This document shows positions 1 through 7,591 of a stretch of DNA of 64,000 bases, piece by piece. The stretch lies in assembly GCF_000019185.1 (NCBI RefSeq), contig NC_010334.1:1736001-1800000 (forward strand). Direction: 5' to 3'. The stretch comes from Shewanella halifaxensis HAW-EB4 (lineage in GTDB: Bacteria > Pseudomonadota > Gammaproteobacteria > Enterobacterales > Shewanellaceae). The stretch's first letter is position 1, and each line of letters begins with the position of its first letter. The translations under genes and the position numbers were made by a program. The notes beneath the pieces were generated by a model, which made no database searches, was not told the origin of the DNA, and saw nothing but the letters and a program-made list of their open reading frames with translations.

Positions 1-1
1 T

Positions 2-406
2 GGTGGTTTCTCGGCGGGTAAGAGCTTCCAAGTTGGACACCAGAAGGGCGAAGATATTAGTGTTAAGGTATCTAAAGTTAATTCTAGTTCACTTGCTGTT
101 GGAGGTTTAACACTTACCAACTCTGCTAACCGCCAATCAGCATTAACCAAAATTGATGCTGCAATTAAAACCATCGATACTCAGCGTGCAGATTTAGGTG
201 CGGTGCAAAATCGTCTAGCACACAACATCAGTAATAGTGCAAACACTCAGGCAAACGTGGCCGATGCTAAGAGCCGTATTGTAGATGTGGATTTTGCCAA
301 AGAAACGGCAACGATGACAAAGAACCAGGTACTACAGCAAACGGGTAGCGCTATGCTTGCTCAGGCAAATCAGTTACCACAAGTTGCACTATCTCTTCTT
401 GGCTAA
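2..406 (+). CDS. fliC: Flagellin, C-terminal part (5' end outside window)
   Basis: The reading frame is open from base 2 to the stop at 404-406 and continues upstream of the window, so only the last ~134 residues are seen. They are nearly identical to the C-terminal half of the complete flagellin at 714-1532, including the FSAGKSFQVGHQKGED stretch and the terminal helix with ANVADAKSRIVDVDFAKET. This is the conserved D0/D1 C-terminal domain that packs into the filament core and carries the export and assembly surface. It ends SLLG, while its neighbour ends SLL. An in-frame ATG-like start at 203 is internal to the domain and is not a real gene start. Confidence 0.95.
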   Translation, partial: GGFSAGKSFQVGHQKGEDISVKVSKVNSSSLAVGGLTLTNSANRQSALTKIDAAIKTIDTQRADLGAVQNRLAHNISNSANTQANVADAKSRIVDVDFAKETATMTKNQVLQQTGSAMLAQANQLPQVALSLLG

Positions 407-470
407 CGATTATAGAAGCGCATACCGCAGTGGGTGATGCTTAATCTGCATTTGCAGATAAATAGCTGAG

Positions 471-517
471 AAAGATCCATATTGACTGTTGATTCAGTGA
501 ATATGGATTTTGTGTTT
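471..517 (+). terminator. Rho-independent terminator of first flagellin gene
   Basis: An inverted repeat ATCCATATT (475-483) pairs with AATATGGAT (500-508). Extra inner pairing comes from ACTG 485-488 with CAGT 495-498. A T-rich run follows (509-518). It lies about 70 bases after the flagellin stop and upstream of the next flagellin promoter, so each flagellin is probably its own transcript. Confidence 0.75.
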
Positions 518-605
518 TTAGCGCCTAAGTTTATATTTATCAGGTATATATCATGCTGTTTTATAAGTGTTTAGTAAAAAAAACTTATATTTTTTAAAAA
601 AGCAC

Positions 606-632
606 TAAAGATTAAAAAAACGCTGCCGTTAA
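606..632 (+). promoter_or_regulatory. Sigma-28 (FliA) promoter of second flagellin
   Basis: TAAAGATT (606-613) and GCCGTTAA (625-632) are separated by exactly 11 bases. This matches the FliA consensus TAAAGTTT-N11-GCCGATAA with two mismatches. It lies about 80 bases upstream of the flagellin ATG at 714. FliA is encoded in this window at 27302-28021. Confidence 0.85.
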
Positions 633-713
633 AGTTACTGTAACCCAATAGACCCGCCTGGCGTAAATAGACAGGCAAGTTTTAAAGCCAGGTATTTTTA
701 GAGGAAACAGATT

Positions 714-1532
714 ATGGCTATTACAGTAAATACAAACGTGACTTCGATGAAAGCGCAAAAGAACTTGAATGCTTCTAGCCAAAACTTGGCTACCTCAATG
801 GAGCGTTTATCAAGTGGTCTTCGCATTAACAGTGCGAAAGACGATGCTGCGGGTCTTGCCATCTCTAACCGTTTAGACTCACAGGTTCGTGGTCTAGATG
901 TCGGTATGCGTAATGCCAACGATGCCATTTCGATTGCGCAAATTTCAGAAGGTGCGATGCAGGAGCAAACAAACATGCTTCAGCGTATGCGTGACCTGAC
1001 TATTCAGGCTTCTAACGGTGCCAACAGCAGTGACGATATTGCCTCTATTAAAAAAGAGATCGATGCCCTAGCGGGCGAAATTACCTCAATTGGTAATACC
1101 ACTGCATTTGGTAACACTAAGCTGATGAATGGTGACTTCTCTGCGGGTAAGAGCTTCCAGGTAGGACATCAAAAAGGCGAAGACATTACGGTAAAAGTAC
1201 AAAAAGTTAATGCGAGTTCGTTAGCGGTAGGTTCATTAACACTTACTAACTCAGCTAACCGTCAGTCAGCTTTAACTAAAATCGATGCTGCGATTAAAAC
1301 CATCGATAGTCAGCGCGCTGATTTAGGTGCGGTGCAAAACCGTCTATCCCACAACATCAGTAACAGTGCTAACACTCAGGCCAACGTTGCCGATGCAAAG
1401 AGCCGTATCGTAGATGTGGACTTTGCAAAAGAAACGGCAGCAATGACGAAGAACCAAGTGCTACAGCAAACCGGTTCTGCGATGCTTGCACAGGCGAACC
1501 AGTTACCACAAGTTGCTTTGTCTCTTCTTTAA
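714..1532 (+). CDS. fliC: Flagellin
   Basis: A complete 272-residue flagellin, the filament subunit exported through the flagellar type III system. The N-terminal D0/D1 domain begins MAITVNTNVTSMKAQKNL and includes the typical SSGLRINSAKDDAAGLAIS signature at about residues 33-51. The C-terminal D0/D1 domain ends in AQANQLPQVALSLL. The variable centre is short, as in Shewanella polar flagellins of about 270 residues. The ATG at 714 follows AGAGGAAACAG. It has its own sigma-28 promoter (606-632) and two hairpins downstream, so it is likely monocistronic and class IV in the flagellar hierarchy. It is a tandem paralogue of the truncated gene at the window start. Confidence 0.97.
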   Translation: MAITVNTNVTSMKAQKNLNASSQNLATSMERLSSGLRINSAKDDAAGLAISNRLDSQVRGLDVGMRNANDAISIAQISEGAMQEQTNMLQRMRDLTIQASNGANSSDDIASIKKEIDALAGEITSIGNTTAFGNTKLMNGDFSAGKSFQVGHQKGEDITVKVQKVNASSLAVGSLTLTNSANRQSALTKIDAAIKTIDSQRADLGAVQNRLSHNISNSANTQANVADAKSRIVDVDFAKETAAMTKNQVLQQTGSAMLAQANQLPQVALSLL

Positions 1533-1538
1533 TCGGAT

Positions 1539-1615
1539 TCTCTCTCGCTTGAGAGGGAAGAGTTAAAGCGGTAATTTAAAGGGGAGATTCGTAATGAGTC
1601 TCCCTTTGTTGTTTG
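1539..1615 (+). terminator. Hairpins downstream of second flagellin
   Basis: Two inverted repeats follow the stop. CTCTC-GCTT-GAGAG lies around 1542-1555. GGGAGA (1582-1587) pairs with TCTCCC (1599-1604) and is followed by TTTGTTGTTT. The second looks like the intrinsic terminator. Confidence 0.65.
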
Positions 1616-1673
1616 TATTACATGACGTTATTAGCAGAGGTTGGCGTCTTTTTAGTGTGTTGCGGAGGTAGAT

Positions 1674-2060
1674 ATGACAATGGATGTAAGTTACGCAAGT
1701 TCAGCAAACCCTGCTGTGGTTAAGTTAGATGTAAATAACCCGGCTTTGGAGACCGAGCCATCGGCAAGCTTTGCGCAGCTCAATCCGAGCAATGACGTGC
1801 TAAATGAAACTGTGGTAAGTGAGGAGTCTGAAGCGCAACAAGAAATTCTGCATGATGTCGCTAATGAGCTTACTGATATGATGTCTCTAATGCGTAAAGG
1901 TTTGGCATTTAAAGTTGATGAGAGTTCAGGTCAAAGTGTCGTTAGCGTGATGGATGTCGTCTCTGGCGATGTGATCCGGCAGATCCCAAATGAAGAAGCA
2001 TTGGAACTCGCACAAAAGCTTGCAGAAGTGGCGGGGTTCTTGCTTAAGACTGAAGCATAA
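1674..2060 (+). CDS. flaG: FlaG family flagellar protein
   Basis: 128 residues. The N-terminal half is low-complexity and acidic. The C-terminal half (about 65-125) has the FlaG signature: a predicted helix followed by LAFKVDESSGQSVVSVMDV and the VIRQIPNEEAL motif. FlaG proteins influence filament length and sit between flagellin and fliD in polar flagellum clusters, as here. The ATG at 1674 is preceded by GGAGG at 1664-1668. The gene is likely cotranscribed with fliD, 42 bases downstream. The exact biochemical role of the family is not settled. Confidence 0.9.
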   Translation: MTMDVSYASSANPAVVKLDVNNPALETEPSASFAQLNPSNDVLNETVVSEESEAQQEILHDVANELTDMMSLMRKGLAFKVDESSGQSVVSVMDVVSGDVIRQIPNEEALELAQKLAEVAGFLLKTEA

Positions 2061-2102
2061 CTGACGCGTCAAAATTCAAACTATTTTGTCTAGGGGATAA
2101 AA

Positions 2103-3467
2103 ATGGCATTAACAGCAACCGGTATAGGCTCCGGCTTAGATATCAATACCATTGTTAAGGTGTTGGTTGATGCCGAAAAAATACCCAAAGAAGCGATTTT
2201 CGACAAAACTGAGCAAACCATTGAATCTAAAGTATCTGCCATTGGTACACTTAAGAGCCAGTTGTCGACCTTCCAAGATGCCCTTGAAAAGCTCAGTGAT
2301 CCCGCAGCGCTAAATATTCGTAAAGTTTCTACTGGTGATAGTAGCTATTTTACCGCTGCTGCGGATAAAAACGCGCAATCGGGCAGTTATCAAATACAGG
2401 TCGAGCAGTTAGCTGCATTTCATAAAGTTGCAGGCGTAAATGTGGCCGATGCAACTGCTGCAGTGGGACAAGGTAAGTTGGAGCTCTCTGTTAACGGCAA
2501 GGCATTTTCAGTTGACGTCGAAGCAGGCGATTCCTTAGAGACCATCGCTAAAAAAGTAAATGACTCCGCCGATAACTCAGGTGTGACTGCAACCATTATT
2601 AAGAGTGATGACGGTAGTCGCCTAGTCTTTAGCTCTGATGAGTCTGGTACAGATAGCCAAGTCAGCGTCGTCGCAACGGACACTGTCGGTTCAGGCATCA
2701 ATGATATGTTTGGTACTGGCAATTTGACCGAGTTGCAAGCGGCCCAAAATGCAGTGATTTACATCGATGGTCAAAAAGTGACCTCGCAAAGTAATGATGT
2801 TGAAAATGCAATTGCAGGAGTGACCTTATCGCTTACCGATGCAGATGTGAATAAAACGTCAACCTTAAAAATTGAACAAGACAACGCAGCAGTAAAAGAG
2901 AACGTGAAGGGTTTTGTTGACGCTTATAATACTCTTGTCGAGTCAATTAGTAATTTGTCTAAATACGACACTGAGAAAGAAGAGGCTGCTGCATTACAAG
3001 GCGATTCAATGATCCGGTCTATTGAATCACAGATGCGTAATATGATCAGTAACCGCGTCGATGTCGATGGTGAAACTATCGCCCTTTATGACATAGGTAT
3101 CGAGACTGACAGATACGGAAAAATGTCGATTAATGATGAAAAGCTCGATAAAGTACTGGCCGAGGATATGGGGGCCGTTGAGGGATTATTCAGTACTCCA
3201 GACTCCGGTATCGCAACCAGTTTAGATAACCTAGTTGAGGGTTACGTTAAGGCTGGTGGATTAATCGATAGCCGCGATAATGCATTAACGAATGACAAAC
3301 AACGATTGGATGATCAGCGTGAGGCGTTCAGTTTAAAAATGGAGATGTTGCAAGCTCGATTATTTAAACAGTTTAACGCCATGGATTTGATTGTAGGACA
3401 GTTAAACCAGCAGAGTGCAGGGTTAGTCGATAGATTGAATTCTCTACCTGGCGTTGTTAGCCAGTAG
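2103..3467 (+). CDS. fliD: Flagellar filament cap protein FliD (HAP2)
   Basis: 454 residues, a normal length for FliD. The protein caps the growing filament and helps flagellin fold at the tip. The N-terminal FliD_N domain starts ALTATGIGSGLDINTIVKVLVDAE. The C-terminal FliD_C domain spans about 215-445 and ends in a heptad-like helix (FSLKMEMLQARLFKQFNAMDL). The start follows a TAGGGGATAAAA ribosome site. It lies between flaG and the FlaI/FliT-like and FliS genes, the standard order of the polar cap and chaperone operon. Confidence 0.96.
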   Translation: MALTATGIGSGLDINTIVKVLVDAEKIPKEAIFDKTEQTIESKVSAIGTLKSQLSTFQDALEKLSDPAALNIRKVSTGDSSYFTAAADKNAQSGSYQIQVEQLAAFHKVAGVNVADATAAVGQGKLELSVNGKAFSVDVEAGDSLETIAKKVNDSADNSGVTATIIKSDDGSRLVFSSDESGTDSQVSVVATDTVGSGINDMFGTGNLTELQAAQNAVIYIDGQKVTSQSNDVENAIAGVTLSLTDADVNKTSTLKIEQDNAAVKENVKGFVDAYNTLVESISNLSKYDTEKEEAAALQGDSMIRSIESQMRNMISNRVDVDGETIALYDIGIETDRYGKMSINDEKLDKVLAEDMGAVEGLFSTPDSGIATSLDNLVEGYVKAGGLIDSRDNALTNDKQRLDDQREAFSLKMEMLQARLFKQFNAMDLIVGQLNQQSAGLVDRLNSLPGVVSQ

Positions 3468-3498
3468 TTATTAACTTTAACTAACTTAGGAGTTTAGT

Positions 3499-3819
3499 TT
3501 GCAGTCATTGTTTGAGTTAAATGAAGAGCTGAAAAAAGTGCTTACCACACTTAACCTAGTTCCGGCTGAAGATGAATCAACCGATGAATTGGTATTATAT
3601 TTGCAGGAGTTGGTTGGGAAGCGTCAACTTTTACTCACTAGTATATTTGCTAACGCAACTGATGCAGATGAATCTGAATTGAGAAAGCAATTATTGTTAA
3701 CTCAATCATTTGAAGCGCAAGCTAAAGTGATTTTGGACCATAGGCAATCACTGCTGCACGCGGGACGTAAAAGTAAACGACTGCTAAATGTTTACAAAGC
3801 CATAGATGCTAATAGGTAG
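3499..3819 (+). CDS. FliT-like flagellar chaperone (FlaI-type)
   Basis: 106 residues, mostly helical and charged, with no membrane segment. The position between fliD and fliS is that of flaI in Vibrio polar flagellum clusters, which corresponds to fliT, the FliD chaperone, in enterics. Sequence identity alone is weak, so the call rests mainly on synteny and size. The start appears to be TTG at 3499, with TAGGAG at 3487-3492 in front; no ATG is in reach without losing the conserved N-terminal helix. Only 6 bases separate it from fliS. Confidence 0.7.
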   Translation: MQSLFELNEELKKVLTTLNLVPAEDESTDELVLYLQELVGKRQLLLTSIFANATDADESELRKQLLLTQSFEAQAKVILDHRQSLLHAGRKSKRLLNVYKAIDANR

Positions 3820-3825
3820 GTTTAA

Positions 3826-4236
3826 ATGAGAAGTTCTCTTCAATCATATCGCAAGGTTTCGCTAGAGAGCGAAATAGCAGTGGCGTCACCACATCGTATT
3901 ATTCAGATGATGTTTGACGGCGCGCTTCAACGTATTGCTCAGAGTCGCTATGCGATTGAGAATAAAGACCTTGCTAATAAAGGTATATTTATTGGTAAAG
4001 CGATCGGCATCATTACTGGTTTAAACAATAGTTTGAACATGGAAGCGCCTGGTGATGTCTCTAAGAATCTTTCTGAGTTATATGATTTTATGTTGCGCCA
4101 GCTCTCTGAGGCTAATTTAAATAATGATGTGCAGGCGCTAGATAATGTCAGTGGTATCATCAGAACGATTAAAGAAGGTTGGGATGCAATTCCATCTGAG
4201 CAACATCATATCGATTCTCATGCCAATGCAGTGTAG
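3826..4236 (+). CDS. fliS: Flagellin export chaperone FliS
   Basis: 136 residues. FliS binds the flagellin C-terminal helices in the cytoplasm and prevents premature polymerisation. The family pattern is present: an N-terminal SLQSYRKVSLESEIAVASPHR followed by the helix IIQMMFDGALQRI (about residues 26-38) and a four-helix body. It is the last gene of the flaG-fliD-flaI-fliS run and is followed by a strong intrinsic terminator at 4251-4276. Confidence 0.95.
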   Translation: MRSSLQSYRKVSLESEIAVASPHRIIQMMFDGALQRIAQSRYAIENKDLANKGIFIGKAIGIITGLNNSLNMEAPGDVSKNLSELYDFMLRQLSEANLNNDVQALDNVSGIIRTIKEGWDAIPSEQHHIDSHANAV

Positions 4237-4250
4237 AAATTGATAAAAAT

Positions 4251-4276
4251 AGGGAGGCGTTGAAGCCTCCTTTTTG
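4251..4276 (+). terminator. Rho-independent terminator after fliS
   Basis: GGAGGC (4253-4258) and GCCTCC (4265-4270) enclose a six-base loop, and TTTTT follows at 4271-4275. It closes the flaG-fliS transcription unit before the separately transcribed flrA. Confidence 0.9.
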
Positions 4277-4518
4277 TCATCTGTCAAAAATACGTCTAAC
4301 TACTGATTGTAAAGTTGAGTTTTTAACCTAAAACTTAGTCAGTTCCTCATAAAACTCATCAGGGACTTGCTAATGATGGGCTGATAATACACTATTCTAT
4401 AAGCTGGTGAGTTCAAAACATATTATTGGATAACAACTGGCTTGAATACTTAGCTTGAGAAAAGCAACGAACACTAATAATTAATGCGCTGAAATATTTG
4501 AGCCTAACGGCCTTTGGA

Positions 4519-5952
4519 ATGATGCAAACAGATCAACGAATTCTACTTGTCGGTAACCAGTCTGAGCGAATTAATCGCTTGTCGTGTGTATTTGAGTTTT
4601 TAGGTGAGCAGGTTGAGTTAATCGATTTCGATAAACTTGAACTACACACTAAACAGACTCGCTTTCGCGCGATTGTTTTACCGTCTGAGAACCAACCTAA
4701 AGAACTTATTCAGTCTTTAACTGGTATGCTTCCATGGCAACCTTTTTTGACGCTAGGGGAAAGAGACGACATTAAAGCGTCGAATATTCTCGGCTGCATC
4801 GAAGAGCCACTGAACTACCCTCAATTAACTGAACTGCTGCATTTTTGTCAGGTCTATGGACAAGTTAAACGTCCAGAGATCCCAACAAGTGCTAATCAGA
4901 CTAAGTTGTTTAGAAGTTTAGTCGGCCGCAGTGAGGGGATCGCCAGTGTCCGCCATCTGATTAATCAAGTTTCTGGCTCTGAAGCCACTGTTCTAGTACT
5001 TGGTCAATCGGGTACAGGTAAAGAGGTGGTTGCCCGTAATATTCACTATATCTCAGATCGCCGTGATGGCCCGTTTATTCCGGTCAACTGCGGTGCGATC
5101 CCGGCTGAGTTATTAGAAAGTGAACTTTTTGGCCACGAAAAAGGCTCATTTACTGGCGCAATTAGCGCTCGTAAAGGTCGTTTCGAACTCGCCGAAAAAG
5201 GGACGCTATTTCTAGACGAGATTGGCGATATGCCTTTGCAGATGCAGGTTAAACTACTGCGAGTTTTGCAAGAGCGTATGTTTGAGCGCGTAGGTGGAAG
5301 TAAATCTATTGCTGCCGATGTACGCGTTGTCGCTGCAACTCATCGAAATTTAGAAACGATGATTGAAGAGGGTGGCTTTAGAGAAGATCTTTATTACAGA
5401 TTGAATGTTTTCCCGATTGAAATGCCTGCTTTGTGTGAGCGAAAAGAAGATATTCCACTCTTGTTACAAGAGTTAGTGAGTCGCGTTTATAACGAAGGTC
5501 GTGGTCGAGTTCGTTTCACTCAGCGGGCTATCGAGTCACTGAAAGAACATGCTTGGTCCGGTAACGTGCGAGAGCTATCAAACCTAGTCGAGCGTTTAAC
5601 CATCCTCTATCCAGGTGGGTTAGTCGATGTTAATGACCTACCAATCAAGTATCGTCATATCGATGTACCTGAGTATTGCGTCGAAATCAGTGAAGAGCAG
5701 CAAGAGCGTGATGCCTTAGCCTCTATCTTTAATGATGAAGAGCCTATCGAGATCCCTGAAACGCGATTCCCAAGTGAATTGCCACCTGAAGGGGTAAACT
5801 TGAAAGACTTACTGGCTGAACTTGAGATTGACATGATCAGGCAAGCTCTAGATCAGCAAGATAACGTCGTTGCTCGAGCAGCAGAAATGCTTGGGATCCG
5901 CCGTACGACTCTGGTTGAGAAAATGCGTAAGTACGGCATGGGTAAAGATTGA
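4519..5952 (+). CDS. flrA: Sigma-54 dependent master flagellar regulator FlrA (FleQ family)
   Basis: About 477 residues from ATG 4519. The order is an N-terminal FleQ-type receiver-like domain (1-115), a sigma-54 AAA+ domain (about 134-370) and a Fis-type helix-turn-helix at the C-terminus (DNVVARAAEMLGIRRTTLVEK). The Walker A is GQSGTGKE near 162-169 and the sigma-54 contact loop is GSFTGA near 208-213. The N-terminal domain lacks an obvious phospho-acceptor aspartate, as in FleQ. FlrA switches on flrBC and other class II genes with RpoN, and a sigma-54 site lies in front of flrB. The frame can be extended to TTG 4498, but ATG 4519 (or 4522) gives the usual N-terminus; no strong ribosome site decides it. 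No flagellar-type promoter is visible upstream. Confidence 0.93.
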   Translation: MMQTDQRILLVGNQSERINRLSCVFEFLGEQVELIDFDKLELHTKQTRFRAIVLPSENQPKELIQSLTGMLPWQPFLTLGERDDIKASNILGCIEEPLNYPQLTELLHFCQVYGQVKRPEIPTSANQTKLFRSLVGRSEGIASVRHLINQVSGSEATVLVLGQSGTGKEVVARNIHYISDRRDGPFIPVNCGAIPAELLESELFGHEKGSFTGAISARKGRFELAEKGTLFLDEIGDMPLQMQVKLLRVLQERMFERVGGSKSIAADVRVVAATHRNLETMIEEGGFREDLYYRLNVFPIEMPALCERKEDIPLLLQELVSRVYNEGRGRVRFTQRAIESLKEHAWSGNVRELSNLVERLTILYPGGLVDVNDLPIKYRHIDVPEYCVEISEEQQERDALASIFNDEEPIEIPETRFPSELPPEGVNLKDLLAELEIDMIRQALDQQDNVVARAAEMLGIRRTTLVEKMRKYGMGKD

Positions 5953-6120
5953 AGCTAAGAAGGACGCCCTGCAGGCTGCTAGGGCGTTCGCAGGCTCACT
6001 TCGAGATCCTAGAGCGGACTTCGTCCTTCTAGGGCGCTGCGCTTCTAAGTATTAGGACGGAATTCGTCCTGATAGGTCTTAGGATGTTCGTAAGCTCACT
6101 TATAGGTCCTAGGAAAAGCA
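5953..6120. repeat. Left-type palindromic repeat module (copy 1)
   Basis: The spacer after flrA is packed with short self-complementary words. AGGACG and CGTCCT surround GACTT, and again surround GAATT at 6054-6070. GGGCGCTGCGCTTCT is near 6031, and CGTTCGCAGGCTCACT at 5985-6000. The same words recur at 8940-9070, 36707-36815 and 47157-47240. No open frame with a ribosome site or family likeness is present. Confidence 0.8.
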
Positions 6121-6176
6121 CAAGCAAAGTCTTGCATAGGTTTTATTTATGCCATAGCTTTGGTCTTTATGCTTTC

Positions 6177-6204
6177 CTAGAACCTAGAACCTAGAACCTA
6201 GAAC
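6177..6204. repeat. CTAGAAC heptamer tandem repeat
   Basis: Four perfect tandem copies of the 7-base unit CTAGAAC. Related CTAGAAC/CTAGGAC words recur in the spacers at 47288-47303, 47430-47465, 50298-50360 and 50795-50832. Confidence 0.85.
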
Positions 6205-6247
6205 CTTCTTTTAATCTAGGCTGGTATTTATGCCTTCGCTTTAATCT

Positions 6248-6402
6248 TTTCCGTAAGCGCAGCGTTCCGTAGTGGCGAAGCCACGTGCCGTAAGGCCGCA
6301 GGCCGTTCGTGTTTGCTTGTTCGTCTCAGCTTTTCCCAGCAGGGCGTAGCCCGCCCTCGAAGTGACGCAGTCACGTCCTAGCAGCGCAGCGTCCTTCTTA
6401 GA
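6248..6402. repeat. Right-type palindromic repeat module (copy 1)
   Basis: A module starting TTTTCCGTAAGCG and containing AGCGTTCCGTAGTG, GGC-GAA-GCC, CACGTGCCGTA, GGCCGCAGGCC and CGTTCGTG. Further hairpin words follow up to 6402 (AGTGACGCAGTCACG, GCAGCGCAGC). Near copies occur at 9299-9398, 37054-37155 and 47328-47480. It ends 11 bases before the sigma-54 promoter of flrB. Confidence 0.8.
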
Positions 6403-6412
6403 ACTAAACAAC

Positions 6413-6428
6413 TGGCACAAATCCTGCT
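6413..6428 (+). promoter_or_regulatory. Sigma-54 promoter of flrBC
   Basis: TGGCACAAATCCTGCT matches TGGCAC-N6-TGCW, with GG and GC at the exact -24/-12 spacing. The predicted transcript would begin near 6440, just before the ATG at 6467. It would be the target of FlrA. Confidence 0.9.
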
Positions 6429-6466
6429 TTAACCCGTTCAAATGCAGTTTTTTTGACGGGGTCACC

Positions 6467-7591
6467 ATGTCCGCTATTCTGAAGCCACAACTCGATACAA
6501 CTGATGTAACTAACGTCACTGATGCAACTCATGCAAGTGTGGCGAAGCGTCCACAGTTGGTTGATGTTCAGCAAGCCGCGAATATGTCTAATCGTATGGA
6601 GCATATCCTCCAAGCCATGCCCTCAGGAGTCGTGATCATCAATGGCGATGGTATTGTTACCGAAGCGAACCCAGTCGCAATTGAACTTTTAGGCACTCCT
6701 TTAGAAGGGCAGCGTTGGTTGCAAATTATCAATCGGGCGTTTTCGCCACAAGATGATGATGGCCATGAAGTGTCACTGCGTAACGGTCGTCGAGTTAAGC
6801 TCGCTATTACGCCGTTGACGCCAGAGCCCGGTCAGCTAATTGTATTAACCGATCTAACTGAAACTCGACTACTGCAAAAGAACTTGTCGCACCTGCAAAG
6901 GTTGTCGGCACTGGGTAAAATGGTGGCAACACTTGCGCACCAAGTCAGAACGCCGTTGAGTGCAGCGCTATTGTATGCCTCTAACCTTGCAAGCCCGAGA
7001 ATATCCGATGACGCTAGAAAACGTTTTCAAGGCAAGCTAGTCGATAGACTCAATGAATTAGAGCATCAGGTTAACGATATGCTGTTAATGGCCAAAGGTC
7101 GCCAGCAGGAGCTCGATACTATCTTACAGATCGATGAAGTGGTTGATAATGTGCTGAGTAACTGCCAACCGATAGCGGAGCAGAAAAACTGCAGGCTGGT
7201 CTTTAATAATGAGTCCAAACAGAAGATCCGCGCCAATGATGCCGCGCTTTGTTCGGCGATAAATAATTTAGTCATGAACAGCATCGAAGCCGGTGCAAAC
7301 CAAATCACTCTGCGTGCATTCGATACTCAAACAGCGCTGCATCTCGATGTGATTGACAATGGCAAGGGACTCGATGCCGCTATGCAGAAAAAGGTTCTTG
7401 AGCCATTTTTTACCACTAAGTCACAAGGTACAGGTCTTGGCCTCGCGGTCGTGCAATCGGTTGTCAATAACCACGGTGGAATGATGCAGTTCAGTTGTCA
7501 TCCAGGTAATGGCTGCACTGCGTCATTGAAGTTCCCATTGATCACGGCCATTAATAATAAAGAAGTGCTTGGAGATAATCAGCATGTCTGA
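6467..7591 (+). CDS. flrB: Flagellar sensor histidine kinase FlrB
   Basis: 374 residues, cytosolic with no membrane segment. A PAS-like domain lies at about 43-130 (MPSGVVIINGDGIVTEANP). A HisKA domain has its phospho-histidine in LAHQVRTPLSAAL, near residue 158. A HATPase domain shows N, G1 and G2 boxes (NNLVMNSIEAG, DNGKGLD, GTGLGLAVV). FlrB phosphorylates FlrC, which overlaps it by 8 bases. The open frame reaches back to 6362, but ATG 6467 is chosen: it follows GACGGGG and lies just after the predicted sigma-54 start point, whereas upstream starts would precede the promoter. Confidence 0.94.
   Translation: MSAILKPQLDTTDVTNVTDATHASVAKRPQLVDVQQAANMSNRMEHILQAMPSGVVIINGDGIVTEANPVAIELLGTPLEGQRWLQIINRAFSPQDDDGHEVSLRNGRRVKLAITPLTPEPGQLIVLTDLTETRLLQKNLSHLQRLSALGKMVATLAHQVRTPLSAALLYASNLASPRISDDARKRFQGKLVDRLNELEHQVNDMLLMAKGRQQELDTILQIDEVVDNVLSNCQPIAEQKNCRLVFNNESKQKIRANDAALCSAINNLVMNSIEAGANQITLRAFDTQTALHLDVIDNGKGLDAAMQKKVLEPFFTTKSQGTGLGLAVVQSVVNNHGGMMQFSCHPGNGCTASLKFPLITAINNKEVLGDNQHV

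Noticed and set aside
1642..1657. TGGCGTCTTTTTAGTG before flaG as a sigma-54 promoter
   Set aside because: The -24 half is fair but no GC is found at the -12 position.
4360..4500. A defined promoter for flrA
   Set aside because: Several AT-rich hexamers are present, but none has a matching -35/-10 pair, so no call was made.
6241..6519. 92-residue minus-strand frame upstream of flrB
   Set aside because: It covers the right repeat module and the sigma-54 promoter; there is no family likeness.
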